Positions 1 through 9,013 of a stretch of 64,000 nucleotides of DNA are shown one piece after another. The notes beneath the pieces were generated by a model, which was not told the DNA's origin, ran no database searches, and saw nothing but the letters and a program-made list of their open reading frames with translations. Within the stretch, counting starts at the first letter, position 1; each line of letters opens with the position of its first letter. The DNA is taken from positions 1-64,000 of the forward strand of contig NZ_RXNQ01000002.1 of assembly GCF_004138205.1 (NCBI RefSeq). The letters are read 5' to 3'. Source of the stretch: Pedobacter sp. SYP-B3415. Lineage in GTDB: Bacteria > Bacteroidota > Bacteroidia > Sphingobacteriales > Sphingobacteriaceae. The position numbers and the translations under genes were made by a program.

Positions 1-73
1 GCTCGATCTCTTTTACTACTTTCTGCTTGAAGCTAATACTGTACCGAATCACTTTACGATTACTTTTTGTCAT
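1..73 (-). CDS. IS3-type transposase OrfA, N-terminal fragment cut by window edge
   Basis: A minus-strand reading frame starts with ATG at 71-73 and runs open to the window edge, giving 24 residues that begin MTKSNRKVIRYSISFKQKVV. The pattern of basic residues, then Ile-Arg-Tyr-Ser, then Phe-Lys-x-x-Val-Val-x-Glu-Ile-Glu, is what the first helix-turn-helix of IS3-family OrfA proteins in Bacteroidota looks like. An AAGGA lies about six bases upstream of the ATG, which supports the start. Only the first 24 codons are visible, so family assignment is by resemblance and the integrity of the element cannot be judged. Confidence 0.6.
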   Translation of the reverse strand, partial: MTKSNRKVIRYSISFKQKVVKEIE

Positions 74-132
74 GATAATCCTTGTTTTAAGTTGATTAAT
101 GTGTCAACCTATTTCAGGACAAGACACTTATA

Positions 133-160
133 ACTTACCACTTAAAACTTACCACTTAAA
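133..160. repeat. Two perfect 14-bp direct repeats of an ACTT-rich unit
   Basis: The unit ACTTACCACTTAAA occurs twice head to tail at 133-146 and 147-160 and continues with partial units on either side. It sits just after the stop codon of the minus-strand GH15 gene. A related run lies at 22372-22398 at the end of the Nudix gene, and inverted versions lie in the spacers of the DUF3037 repeats. Function unknown. Confidence 0.75.
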
Positions 161-166
161 ACTTTC

Positions 167-1972
167 TCACTCCCTGCTCAACTGCTTATTCAACTCATAT
201 GCAGCGCTGATCAGGGCCAGATGCGTAAAGGCCTGAGGAAAATTGCCAAGGTGCTCGCCACGTTTGCCTAATTCTTCAGCAAACAGTCCGAGGTGATTAG
301 CATAACCGATCATTTTTTCGAAATTCTCAACCGCCCGTTCCAACTGCCCGCCCTTTGCAAGTGCTTCAATATACCAGAAAGAGCACATGTTAAACGTTCC
401 TTCTTCGCCATCCAGACCATCCAGCTTGTCCATTCCGTTCCGGTAGCGGTATACCAATACATCCTGCAGCAGTTCGCGATCAATCGCTTCCATCGTTTTG
501 ATCCACCGGGGTTCCATTGGCGAGATAAAATGTGTAAGCGGCATCAGCAATGCGCTCGCATCGACATGACTCGCGCCCTTATACTGCACCCATGCCTGCA
601 CCTCCTCGTTCCAGAAATTCTCATAGATATCGGTATAGATTTCGCTTCGCACGGCGTGCCACTCATTTTCCGGATAAGGGAAGGAGCGGTGTTCTGCGAT
701 TTTGATAGCCCGGTCCATAGCTACCCAACACATTAGCCTGGTATGCAAAAATTCCTTTTCCGCGCTGCGGATCTCCCAGATTCCGTGATCCGGTTTTTTC
801 CAGTTTTCAATGACACAGCGCACCTGTTTCTCAATCAGCTGCCAGAACTCAAAGGTGATCGGTTTGTAAGATTTATTGTATATATAAATGGTGTCTATCA
901 GTTCACCATATATGTCGAGCTGGAGCTGGCTTGTAGCGCCATTTCCAACCCTTACAGGTCTGGAATTGCGGTAGCCGCCAAAATGTTCGAGTTCCTTTTC
1001 GTCAGGGCCTGGTTTCCCGTCAATCGTGTAAACGAGCTGCAGATCGGTGCTTTTACACAGGCTGAAGATCCAATCGATAAAAGCGGTTGCTTCGTCATAG
1101 AATCCAAGACGAAGAAAAGCGTACATAGTAAAGGCCGCGTCCCTGATCCAGGTAAACCGGTAGTCCCAGTTGCGCGTTCCGCCTACGATCTCTGGGAGAC
1201 TGAATGTTGGTGCGGCCACAACGGAACCGAACTCTGCCGATGTAAGCAATTTCAAGGTTATGACCGAGCGATGGATCAACTCGCTGAAACGGCCTTCGTA
1301 ACTGCTTTTATTCAACCACTGGCGCCAATAGTCGACCGTTTCACGATAGGCATCACCTTTATAGGTGTCGAATGGACAGTGCGGTCCGTCTTTCTCGGGC
1401 ATTTCAAGTATGACGTATGCGGTTTCGGCCTCCGAAAGCGTAAACTGCGCATAACCGCTGCCGTTCCGGCGGGTAAGCGGAAAATCGGCCATGAGACGTA
1501 ATTCCCGGCTTTCTTCGTTTGTACTGAAAACCAAAGCATCGCCGTCTTTTTCGCAACTGTGCTCATGTTCTGCATAACCGAAGCGTGGCACACAGCGCAT
1601 CTTAAATGTGATCGAACCCCGGATGGTCGTAATTTTTCGCACAATTGCGGTCGGACGGCGTCCATGCCCATTTTCGACCGGCATATAATCCGTCAATTCG
1701 GCGATTCCTTCGTCAGAGAAAAACCTTGTAAGCAAAACCGCCGTTCCGGGTAAATATAGCTGGCGTGCGGAGTATTCATCCATTTCCGGCTCGATCGAAA
1801 AATAGCCGCCGCTTTCTGCATCAAGCATTGAAGCAAAGACTGTCGGCGAATCGAAACGCGGCAAACACATAAAATCGATCGAGCCCTGAAGGGATACCAA
1901 AGCCACGGTCCGCAGGTTGCCGATAATACCATAGTTTTCAATAGGCTGAAATGGTCGTGCTGTGTGTTTCAT
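167..1972 (-). CDS. Glycoside hydrolase family 15 protein (glucoamylase/trehalase-like)
   Basis: The 601-residue protein has the usual length and layout of bacterial GH15 enzymes, which hydrolyse alpha-glucans or trehalose. Residues 12-50 form the N-terminal signature (ENYGIIGNL, then SIDFMCLPRFDSPTVFA). The (alpha/alpha)6 barrel starts around residue 230 and carries NWDYRFTWIRDAAF at 268-281. The two likely catalytic glutamates are Glu400 in DHGIWEIR and Glu523 or Glu524 in DGLDGEEGTF; a conserved GNFPQAFTHL lies near the C-terminus. There is no signal peptide, so a cytoplasmic enzyme is expected. The start is supported by AGAGGA six bases upstream. It is transcribed alone. Whether the substrate is trehalose or a malto-oligosaccharide cannot be read from the sequence. 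Confidence 0.9.
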   Translation of the reverse strand: MKHTARPFQPIENYGIIGNLRTVALVSLQGSIDFMCLPRFDSPTVFASMLDAESGGYFSIEPEMDEYSARQLYLPGTAVLLTRFFSDEGIAELTDYMPVENGHGRRPTAIVRKITTIRGSITFKMRCVPRFGYAEHEHSCEKDGDALVFSTNEESRELRLMADFPLTRRNGSGYAQFTLSEAETAYVILEMPEKDGPHCPFDTYKGDAYRETVDYWRQWLNKSSYEGRFSELIHRSVITLKLLTSAEFGSVVAAPTFSLPEIVGGTRNWDYRFTWIRDAAFTMYAFLRLGFYDEATAFIDWIFSLCKSTDLQLVYTIDGKPGPDEKELEHFGGYRNSRPVRVGNGATSQLQLDIYGELIDTIYIYNKSYKPITFEFWQLIEKQVRCVIENWKKPDHGIWEIRSAEKEFLHTRLMCWVAMDRAIKIAEHRSFPYPENEWHAVRSEIYTDIYENFWNEEVQAWVQYKGASHVDASALLMPLTHFISPMEPRWIKTMEAIDRELLQDVLVYRYRNGMDKLDGLDGEEGTFNMCSFWYIEALAKGGQLERAVENFEKMIGYANHLGLFAEELGKRGEHLGNFPQAFTHLALISAAYELNKQLSRE

Positions 1973-2158
1973 GTTCCTCTTTAAGGATTTGAAGGGCTGA
2001 ATTGTTTGAGGCAGGCCGATGTTGTTAACAGGTATATTTCAGATGGTACCTTATTTTAAAGACAAATCCGCCCGGTCCGGCATCGATTGGCGGCTTTGTT
2101 CTATTCCGAGTATAAGGCGCGGGGTACTTTTGAACCGAAATCATTTAAAAGCAACATA

Positions 2159-3016
2159 ATGAACATGGAAACGACAAAAGACATTAAAAAAGAAATTCTG
2201 GTAATCGGAGCTACGGGAAAAACGGGCTCTAGGATAACCGCAAGGTTACATGCCGCCGGCTACCCGGTACGCGAAGGCTCCAGGCGTGCGGCAATTCCTT
2301 TCGACTGGCAACAGAAAGGTGGATGGGAAGCTGCCCTGGGCGGGACCGCGTCGGCTTATATCAGCTATTATCCTGATCTGGCGGTGCCCGGTTCAGTAGA
2401 CGACATCCGGCTGCTTGCGGATATGGCGGCTTCTCTCGGCCTGCAAAAACTTGTATTGCTTTCCGGAAGGGGAGAGGCGGCAGCACAGGCTGCCGAACAG
2501 GTGATAATAGGTTCAGGCATTGCATATACCATTATCCGGGCAAGCTGGTTTAACCAGAATTTTAACGAAAGTTATTTCCTGGAGCCGCTTCAGGATGGAG
2601 TGCTTGCTTTGCCTGCGGCGGATATTCCGGTCCCGTTTGTCGATGCCGACGACATTGCTGACATCGCCTTTGCTGCGTTGACTGAAACTGGGCACGATGA
2701 ACAGATTTACGAAGTCTCAGGCCCGGAGGCGCTGACATTTGCTGAGGCAACCGCAATAATCGCCCGGGCGTCCGGACGCCAGATCAGCTTTTTACCGCTT
2801 AGCACCGAACAATACGCAAGGGCGCTGAGGGAGGCGGCCGTGCCGGAAGACGCAATCTCGCTGATCAATTACCTGTTCGAAGAGGTACTGACAGTTGAAA
2901 ACGCCCTGATTACCCATGACGTCTATCGTGCACTGGGCAGGCCGGCCCGGAACTTCAGCACATATGCAGCCGAGGTCGCAGCTACAGGTGCCTGGGACGC
3001 GGCTCTGCGTGCCTGA
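2159..3016 (+). CDS. NmrA-like NAD(P)-binding protein (atypical SDR)
   Basis: A 285-residue protein when started at the ATG at 2159; the open frame reaches further upstream only through a TTG. Residues 14-21 carry the dinucleotide-binding motif GATGKTGS after a hydrophobic strand (ILVIGATG). The remainder matches NmrA/YtfG-type proteins, with TIIRASWFNQNF in the middle and VPFVDADDIADIA two thirds along. Family members are NAD(P)-dependent quinone reductases or redox-sensing regulators, and the substrate cannot be told. It is a single gene, divergent from the GH15 gene, with a short hairpin without a T-run at 3032-3049. Confidence 0.85.
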   Translation: MNMETTKDIKKEILVIGATGKTGSRITARLHAAGYPVREGSRRAAIPFDWQQKGGWEAALGGTASAYISYYPDLAVPGSVDDIRLLADMAASLGLQKLVLLSGRGEAAAQAAEQVIIGSGIAYTIIRASWFNQNFNESYFLEPLQDGVLALPAADIPVPFVDADDIADIAFAALTETGHDEQIYEVSGPEALTFAEATAIIARASGRQISFLPLSTEQYARALREAAVPEDAISLINYLFEEVLTVENALITHDVYRALGRPARNFSTYAAEVAATGAWDAALRA

Positions 3017-3239
3017 TCATCCAAATCCGGTGCCCGTATTTTCACGGGCTCCTCAGCCTCGAATTGTACATGCTGAGCAGGGACACTTGTTATAGGTAGT
3101 CGTTAGTGTACTTCACACTCAAATTCAGAGTACAGTTCTTATCTGCTTGTCTAATTGAGGTTTACGGCGGTACTGAAACAATTTTTGCACATTTCGGTTG
3201 TATCACAAGCCGGTTATTTATCAGCCGGCTGGCGGGAAA

Positions 3240-4601
3240 ATGCAAACACACAAAGAGAAATCGTTTCGTCTGATCCTTGAAGAGTACCTCGGAAACTGGA
3301 ACAGTTATCTCCGGCTTAAGGTCGTTGCACGCGTTTCTGCACTTGCAGCTGACCTGATAACAAATAGCGTGGCTGTAATCTGTTTCTCCATCTTCGCAGT
3401 GTTTGCTATGATAACGCTTGCTTTTTTTCTCGGTTGGACAACAAACAGTTATACAACCGGCTTCGGACTGGTCACCATCTTGCTGCTGATCACAGCAGGT
3501 CTGATAATCTGGAAAAGCAATAAGCTTGAAAACGCCATCGGCGGGATGGCAGCACGACGCTATTTCAGCAAACATCACGAAAACCGCCCTGATCACGATA
3601 CGCAAACCACTAAGCAGCATACATCTAACATGAAAACAAACGCAGACACGGCTAAAAAGAAAAAGATCACATTTAAAGGAATATTTGAGGTTTTTAAATC
3701 GGCATTTGCCGGCTTTGGGGAGCATAAGGTTACAAAAATGAGTGGCTCCCTGGCTTATTACACGGTATTTTCTATGGCCCCTTTGCTGGTAGTTATTATT
3801 TCCCTTTGCGGTATATTTCTGGGGCAGGAAGCGGCAGAGGGGAAAATATATGCCCAGCTCGATGGTTTTATGGGTAAGGACACCGCACTGCAGCTGCAGG
3901 ATATTGTACGGAAAGCCTCTTTAGGCGATAAGGGCACTGTTGCGTTCATCATCGGTATCGTAACCCTGCTTATCGGTTCGACGACAATTTTCGGCGACAT
4001 TCAGGATTCGATCAATACCATCTGGGGACTTAAACCAAAACCAAAACGCGGCTGGCTTAAAATGCTGCAAAACAGGTTTCTTTCGTTCTCAGTTATCATC
4101 AGTCTTGGTTTTGTTCTGCTCGTTTCGTTGGCGGTAACAGCCGTGCTAGACGGCCTGAGCGAAGCCCTGCGCGCCAGGTACGAAGATGTATCTGTAGTCG
4201 TCTTTTATGTCTTAAACCAGATTCTGACACTGGTGATCATCTCATTGATATTTGGAGTTATTTTCAAAGTGCTGCCAGACGGTATAATCAAGTGGCGGGA
4301 CGTCATACTTGGTTCGGTCGTAACGGCGCTGCTGTTCATGTTGGGTAAGTTCGCCATTTCTATTTACATCGGGCAGAGTGATGTCGGCAGTACCTATGGA
4401 GCGGCCGGGTCGCTTGTAATTGTTCTGTTATGGACATATTACTCGTCTATCATCCTTTATTTTGGCGCCGAGTTTACAAAGGCCTACGCCATTGCCTATG
4501 GTTCAGAAATACACCCTGCGCACTATGCAGTGACCACCAAGGAGGTCGAGATCGAGACCGAAGGACAGTCAGTGCAGGAAACAGAAGCCCAGAAAAAATA
4601 G
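3240..4601 (+). CDS. Fusion of a holin-like N-terminal domain to a YihY/BrkB membrane protein
   Basis: 453 residues from the ATG at 3240 (upstream only a TTG extends the frame). Residues 1-115 have a soluble start and two membrane segments, then an amphipathic basic tail, resembling the phage-holin-like family of small inner-membrane proteins. Residues 116-145 are a hydrophilic linker with a run of lysines. From about 150 on the YihY/BrkB family begins: KMSGSLAYYTVFSMAPLLVV, followed by about five more membrane segments and GSTYGAAGSLVIVLLWTYY. The C-terminus is acidic and cytosolic. YihY proteins are inner-membrane proteins of unresolved role. An internal ATG at 3630 would give a stand-alone YihY of normal length, so the two parts might also be made separately. 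A terminator follows at 4671-4703. Confidence 0.85.
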   Translation: MQTHKEKSFRLILEEYLGNWNSYLRLKVVARVSALAADLITNSVAVICFSIFAVFAMITLAFFLGWTTNSYTTGFGLVTILLLITAGLIIWKSNKLENAIGGMAARRYFSKHHENRPDHDTQTTKQHTSNMKTNADTAKKKKITFKGIFEVFKSAFAGFGEHKVTKMSGSLAYYTVFSMAPLLVVIISLCGIFLGQEAAEGKIYAQLDGFMGKDTALQLQDIVRKASLGDKGTVAFIIGIVTLLIGSTTIFGDIQDSINTIWGLKPKPKRGWLKMLQNRFLSFSVIISLGFVLLVSLAVTAVLDGLSEALRARYEDVSVVVFYVLNQILTLVIISLIFGVIFKVLPDGIIKWRDVILGSVVTALLFMLGKFAISIYIGQSDVGSTYGAAGSLVIVLLWTYYSSIILYFGAEFTKAYAIAYGSEIHPAHYAVTTKEVEIETEGQSVQETEAQKK

Positions 4602-4670
4602 GCGCTGAAGTAGCCGCATAATTTCGAAGCCTGAATGTGCATGGCACAGCAACTGATATTTGACATAAAG

Positions 4671-4703
4671 CAGACCGGTCATTCATGGCCGGTCTGATAT
4701 TTT
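4671..4703 (+). terminator. Hairpin terminator after the YihY gene
   Basis: Inverted repeat of 10 bp (4671-4680 with 4687-4696, one G-T pair, 6-base loop) followed by ATATTTT. It separates the YihY gene from the efflux gene at 4736. Confidence 0.75.
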
Positions 4704-4735
4704 CTGGCCATCTTTGCGGCTCGCATAAATAACCC

Positions 4736-5962
4736 ATGAAACGTCCCGGCCACTTTGTTCTGATTCTCATCCTCGGAAGCCTCGCTGCGCTAAGCCCATT
4801 TTCAATTGATATGTATTTGCCCGGCTTCGATGCAATTGCCGAAGACCTGCATACCAGCGTGCCATCGGTTTCCTTGTCGTTGTCCGGCTTTTTCATCGGT
4901 ATTTCTGCCGGACAGTTATTGTACGGGCCGTTGCTTGATAAATTCGGACGGAAAAAGCCGCTCTATTTTGGCATGATCGTTTACATTCTTGCTTCGGTCG
5001 GGTGTCTGGCTGTTCATAATATTGATCAGTTGATCGTGCTTCGTTTTATCCAGGCTATCGGCAGTTGTGCGGCATCAGTTGCGGCCATGGCGATGGTTCG
5101 TGACTTGTATACCGTTGCAGAAAGTCCGAAGATATTTGCTTCGCTGATGCTTGTCATCGCGGTTTCGCCTATGCTGGCACCAACGGCCGGCGGTTACCTG
5201 ATCGAAGCCTTTGGCTGGCAATGGGTTTTTGTTTTCCTGGCTGTTATGGCTGTACTTATTCTTTTTGCAGTCATCTTCCTCCTGCCTGAAAGTTATGAAC
5301 CTGACCCTGTATACTCACTAAAGCCGCGCCCAATCTTACGCAGTATGTTTGCTGTAGCAACAGATGCACAGTTTTATACGTACGCGCTGGTAAATGCACT
5401 AACATTTGCAGGTCTTTTTGCATATGTGGCCGCTTCGCCCATCGTCTTTATGTCGTCATATGGTGTTACCAAAACCGGTTACGGGTGGATTTTTGCCCTG
5501 TTATCGGTTGCTTTTATAGGCTTAAGCCAGGTTAACAGTTTGTTATTATGCTGGTTTAGCAGTAAAACGCTGATTGGTTATGCACTCCCTGCGCAGGCGG
5601 TCGTTGGCGTTCTGTTCTTGGTTGCAGCTGTAGCCGGCTGGCTGAATCTGTACGTTACCATTGGCTTTATTGCACTATACCTGGGCTGTCTTGGACTCAT
5701 CAATCCCAACTCGGCGGCACTTACGCTTGCACCATTTACGAAAAACGCCGGCAGCGCGTCTGCATTGATGGGTGCTTTGCAGATGGGATTGGGTGCGCTG
5801 GCTTCGGTAATTGTGAGCCTGTTTCCGGAACGGTCAACCTTGCCAATGCCACTTATTATGGCGGCTGTAGCTTTTCTGGCCTGGATCATCCTGCTTGTCG
5901 GCAGAACCTTTATTCGCCAGGAAGTTCGGGCCGAGGCAGGGAGCGTCGTAGCCGGTCACTAA
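4736..5962 (+). CDS. Bcr/CflA family multidrug efflux MFS transporter
   Basis: A 408-residue inner-membrane protein with about twelve hydrophobic segments. The start SPFSIDMYLPGF is the first-helix signature of the Bcr/CflA branch of the major facilitator superfamily, and the loop-2 motif is present as GPLLDKFGRKKPL (residues 63-75). VRDLY after the fourth segment also fits. Members export drugs such as bicyclomycin, chloramphenicol or sulfonamides by proton antiport, but the substrate here cannot be predicted. A monocistronic unit: a terminator lies in front and a 242-bp gap behind. Confidence 0.9.
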   Translation: MKRPGHFVLILILGSLAALSPFSIDMYLPGFDAIAEDLHTSVPSVSLSLSGFFIGISAGQLLYGPLLDKFGRKKPLYFGMIVYILASVGCLAVHNIDQLIVLRFIQAIGSCAASVAAMAMVRDLYTVAESPKIFASLMLVIAVSPMLAPTAGGYLIEAFGWQWVFVFLAVMAVLILFAVIFLLPESYEPDPVYSLKPRPILRSMFAVATDAQFYTYALVNALTFAGLFAYVAASPIVFMSSYGVTKTGYGWIFALLSVAFIGLSQVNSLLLCWFSSKTLIGYALPAQAVVGVLFLVAAVAGWLNLYVTIGFIALYLGCLGLINPNSAALTLAPFTKNAGSASALMGALQMGLGALASVIVSLFPERSTLPMPLIMAAVAFLAWIILLVGRTFIRQEVRAEAGSVVAGH

Positions 5963-6140
5963 CAGGTTCTGAAGTGTACTCTTATTAATTTCTAATTTTT
6001 CAGATTGCATGTAGCGTTACCCCAACTATTTGCGTAATGCCCTCTGTAAGTCCGTTTCTGTTATCTGTCTACTAAATGTTTCATTGTCAGTTTAAACTCA
6101 CAAGTGCAAACATTCAGAACTGTGCTGCCCGGGCTTAGTC

Positions 6141-6148
6141 TATATTTG
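6141..6148 (+). promoter_or_regulatory. Candidate -7 promoter element before the AraC-type gene
   Basis: TATATTTG matches the Bacteroidota -7 consensus TAnnTTTG exactly and lies 57 bases before the start codon at 6205. No TTTG is present at the expected distance upstream, so this is only a half match. Confidence 0.4.
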
Positions 6149-6204
6149 ATACCGGTACCGCTGACCCCGATACCAATCCTGAACAACCTGAACGATACCG
6201 ATAA

Positions 6205-7008
6205 ATGGGTAATGTAGAGATATTTGCGCCACCTGAAATTCTTCAGAAATATGTCCGTTATATCTGGGCGTTAAACATAAATGATGATGCCACGAACAAA
6301 AAAATTCTGCATATTTTCGCTGACAAATATCCGCGCCTGATTTTTCAGGACCTGGATACAAAAGAGGCAATCAAACAGATGGACGGTTCTGCACTGGCGC
6401 CAACATTCCTCGCGGGAATTGTAAATAAATATAAGAATTATATTATAGAGGGCTCTTACGCCCATGTGGGAGTCAGTTTTTTCCCAGGGGCTATAAAAAA
6501 GTTATTTGGTATAGATGCCTTTGAATTGGTAAATCTGGTGCCTGATATTCGCGATATCTATCGGTTTGAGCTAAACGAGCGTTTGACAGAATGTAAGAAC
6601 AATGCAGAAAAGGTCAAACTGATTTCCGAATACCTGGTCAGCTGTTATCATCGTCAGTATGGAGATGACTTTATCGTCGCAGACTTTCTTCGGAATCACC
6701 AGCAACTTAGTTACAAGGAGGTCCTGAAAAAGTATTCCATCTCAGAAAGACAGTTCCAGCGCAGGTTTTACCAGTATGTAGGCATCAGCCCGATCATGTA
6801 TAAACGTATTACCCGATTTGAAAACGCCCTCACCATGCTGCGAAGCAACGAACACCGCAACACCTCCGATATTGCTTATGAGCTTAATTATACAGACCAC
6901 TCACATTTTATCAGAGAATTCAAGGAGTTTGCAGGCTTGACGCCCGGTAGTTTTTTAAAACATCCGAAAATTGTTGAAGAAAGCAGTTCGTTTCTCAGCC
7001 AGGTATAG
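6205..7008 (+). CDS. AraC-family transcriptional regulator
   Basis: 267 residues. Residues 1-150 form an N-terminal sensing domain of the type often found in Bacteroidota AraC proteins, starting with FAPPEILQKYVRYIWAL and containing HVGVSFFPGAIKKLFGI. Residues 165-255 are the paired helix-turn-helix domain: RQFQRRFYQYVGISPIMYKR is the first, and DIAYELNYTDHSHFIREFKE the second, ending in the usual Phe-x-x-x-x-Gly-x-x-Pro box (FAGLTPGSF). The target is unknown; the neighbouring efflux gene and the convergent lipoprotein gene are candidates only by position. Its stop is 3 bases from the end of the convergent lipoprotein gene. Confidence 0.9.
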   Translation: MGNVEIFAPPEILQKYVRYIWALNINDDATNKKILHIFADKYPRLIFQDLDTKEAIKQMDGSALAPTFLAGIVNKYKNYIIEGSYAHVGVSFFPGAIKKLFGIDAFELVNLVPDIRDIYRFELNERLTECKNNAEKVKLISEYLVSCYHRQYGDDFIVADFLRNHQQLSYKEVLKKYSISERQFQRRFYQYVGISPIMYKRITRFENALTMLRSNEHRNTSDIAYELNYTDHSHFIREFKEFAGLTPGSFLKHPKIVEESSSFLSQV

Positions 7009-7011
7009 TGG

Positions 7012-7713
7012 TCATTGATAAATCGTCCCGCTGATCTTAGTATAATACAGGGTTGTCGTCGCTTCAAATCCCGAATCTGTGCCTATGCAGATCCAGGCTT
7101 CCCCTTTACTGTTAGTTACTCCTGTAAAACTGCCATTCCGTTTTACAAGCCGGTACTCTTCCTTATCTATGCCATTAGCGATGTTTCCTATAGGCTGCAT
7201 GTCTTTACCGCCGGTGCCCTGGTTTCCTTTGTCAATGTTCATTCTGTACATTCGGCCATCTGATTCAGCTGTCCGCGCAGGCTCGGTACTCATTAGACCG
7301 GCCTTCACAATGACAGCTTCAGCCGGCGGACCACCCACACCCGCCCGTTTGGCCGGCACACCTGATGCGAACGTAATTTCCAGATCCATCTTATAGCTTG
7401 ACTGCGGTTTCAAGCCGCTTACCTTTTTCTTCAGGAACATGAAGAGATCGTCGCTATGGTTATTTCCAGATACGCGGATCCCTTTTTTATTGGTGTCTAA
7501 TGGCGCCGGCAGCTTTTCATGTGTAATACTTAATTTGTATTTTGTCTCTTCGCCAACAGGATAATCGGCGAAATCACCGATCCAGTCTGACATGGACTCG
7601 TCGAAAATTTCGTTGAAGTCGAGCCTGGCGGCTCCGGATTGTTGCTTTTCTTTCTGGCAGGATAAAAATGCTTGCAGAAGTATGATCAGGGAGATAAAAT
7701 AACGTTTGCGCAT
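7012..7713 (-). CDS. Hypothetical lipoprotein
   Basis: 233 residues with an N-terminal signal peptide ending in a lipobox (Phe-Leu-Ser-Cys19), so it is predicted to be anchored to a membrane by Cys19. The mature part is mostly beta-rich and soluble, with a Gly/Pro-rich stretch near residue 120 (KRAGVGGPPAEA). I do not recognise a family. The sentence-like order of an N-terminal conserved 'DWIGDFADYPVGEE' region and a C-terminal 'EATTTLYYTKISGTIY' suggests a jelly-roll-like fold, but that is a guess. It ends almost on the stop of the convergent AraC gene. Confidence 0.75.
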   Translation of the reverse strand: MRKRYFISLIILLQAFLSCQKEKQQSGAARLDFNEIFDESMSDWIGDFADYPVGEETKYKLSITHEKLPAPLDTNKKGIRVSGNNHSDDLFMFLKKKVSGLKPQSSYKMDLEITFASGVPAKRAGVGGPPAEAVIVKAGLMSTEPARTAESDGRMYRMNIDKGNQGTGGKDMQPIGNIANGIDKEEYRLVKRNGSFTGVTNSKGEAWICIGTDSGFEATTTLYYTKISGTIYQ

Positions 7714-7913
7714 GGCTGGGATTTTTTAACGCATATACGCGGCGCAGGCCCGATTCGCGACAACCTGTCAAACTACAAGTTTTCAAGCCCATAAGAATAC
7801 CTTTTGGCCTTTCCCGAGTCAGCAGGTTAGTTAGTTTCCTAATGAGACAGTACTGAAGCAAAAACCATAGTCTCCCCGTCACGGCGGAACGCCCAATACC
7901 CCTAAAACGAAAT

Positions 7914-8156
7914 TTATTCAGCAGGATTGCTTGCCGGTTCGCTTCCGGTATGTCCGGTATTTCCTTTTTCAGAGTCGCTGCGGGCTTCTTCCGAACCATA
8001 ATCCCCGCCCCAGAAGTCATCACCTGAGGTATCTGATTCGTTCGTAACCGTATTTTCAGATTCATTTTCGTTACTGTTGTACACAGGACGCTGGCGATCG
8101 GGCATATTTGATGTTTCAGCGTCTTGTTTCACTTCTTTTTTCTTGTCCGTTTGCAT
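7914..8156 (-). CDS. Small acidic low-complexity protein
   Basis: 80 residues from the ATG at 8154-8156; the frame is open for 25 more codons upstream but without a better start. The protein starts with a lysine-rich stretch (MQTDKKKEVKQD) and is otherwise rich in Asp, Glu, Ser and Asn, with DDFWGGDYGSEE in the middle. It has no signal peptide or membrane segment and is probably disordered. No family is recognised. It lies downstream of the lipoprotein gene at 8295 but behind that gene's terminator, so it probably has its own promoter. Confidence 0.55.
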   Translation of the reverse strand: MQTDKKKEVKQDAETSNMPDRQRPVYNSNENESENTVTNESDTSGDDFWGGDYGSEEARSDSEKGNTGHTGSEPASNPAE

Positions 8157-8250
8157 ATCTATCTTTTCTAAATAAACACGACGTGTATCAATTGGTTTTG
8201 TTGAGGTAAGATTACAGTCCCAAATTGTCATTACCCGTTCCGAAAGGCAT

Positions 8251-8275
8251 AAAAAAACCCGCCATGACAGCGGGT
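8251..8275 (-). terminator. Intrinsic terminator of the 125-aa lipoprotein gene
   Basis: On the minus strand a 6-bp stem (ACCCGC / GCGGGT, 8257-8262 and 8270-8275) with a 7-base loop is followed directly by seven T. Confidence 0.85.
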
Positions 8276-8294
8276 CTCCTTATTTCGGTATTGA

Positions 8295-8672
8295 TTAGCG
8301 GTCGCAATCAGCCGTCCAGGTCTGGTTACCGCGTTTAACAAGCATGGTAAGCTTACTCTCATTGATCGTAATTCCGGTAACTCCGGAACCGACGCTCACG
8401 TAAGTATTATCACCACGTTTTTCAAAATTTACATCCGTTACATCTGGTATACCGTTTCCGAAGAAAAACTTATACGAGGTTGCGCCTACCTTTGTTACCG
8501 TAACTTTTCCGTCAGAACTGTTAATGGTCGTTGTGCCGTCGTTGTAACTAACAGTACCACGATAGGTTCCGACAAAAAAGTCGGTTGTTGAAGGATCTTT
8601 ATCCTTTTTACATGATCCAAACCCTACCAGGGCGATCACCAGTAAACTAAGCAGTTGAATTGTCTTTTTCAT
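8295..8672 (-). CDS. Small hypothetical lipoprotein
   Basis: 125 residues. The signal peptide ends in Phe-Gly-Ser-Cys21 followed by Lys-Lys-Asp, a typical Bacteroidota lipoprotein start without an obvious surface-export acid patch immediately after the cysteine. The rest is a small beta-rich domain of alternating hydrophobic residues (FFVGTYRGTVSYNDGTTTIN), similar in style to lipocalin-like or META-like lipoproteins, though no named family is certain. Monocistronic, closed by a strong terminator 20 bases after the stop. Confidence 0.8.
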   Translation of the reverse strand: MKKTIQLLSLLVIALVGFGSCKKDKDPSTTDFFVGTYRGTVSYNDGTTTINSSDGKVTVTKVGATSYKFFFGNGIPDVTDVNFEKRGDNTYVSVGSGVTGITINESKLTMLVKRGNQTWTADCDR

Positions 8673-9013
8673 ATAGGTGTATTTAATTGTATCATTCCTG
8701 AGACAAAGCCGATGCCAAAAAAATTGATGAGACCGGTTGGAAGTGTCTGAAAATACTTAGTTATGTTGATGTATATCGGGATTAAATAATTGATATACAG
8801 TGTGATATGTTTGGCTTATTTTATATGCACGCCCTGCTTGTTCTTGGTGAGCGGTCGCAGTTACATATGGTTGCCAGGCTGTATAGCGAAGAATACGCTA
8901 AGAAATTTTAATATGGTGAAAAAGACTGGTATGCTCAACTACCTTATGGACAGTAAAACAGGTATTTGTGATGTAATTCCTTATGTTTGTGAACCATCGA
9001 ATTTCGCGCTGCA
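8673..9013. other. Intergenic region between divergent genes
   Basis: 341 bases without a supported gene. Two exact TAnnTTTG elements, TATGTTTG at 8806-8813 and at 8982-8989, face the plus strand. The second is 25 bases before the start of the 921-aa gene and could give a short leader. Neither has TTTG at the usual 19-base distance. Confidence 0.4.

Noticed and set aside
743..1501. 252-codon plus-strand ORF inside the GH15 gene
   Set aside because: Shadow of the antisense reading frame of a clear GH15 gene with catalytic motifs.
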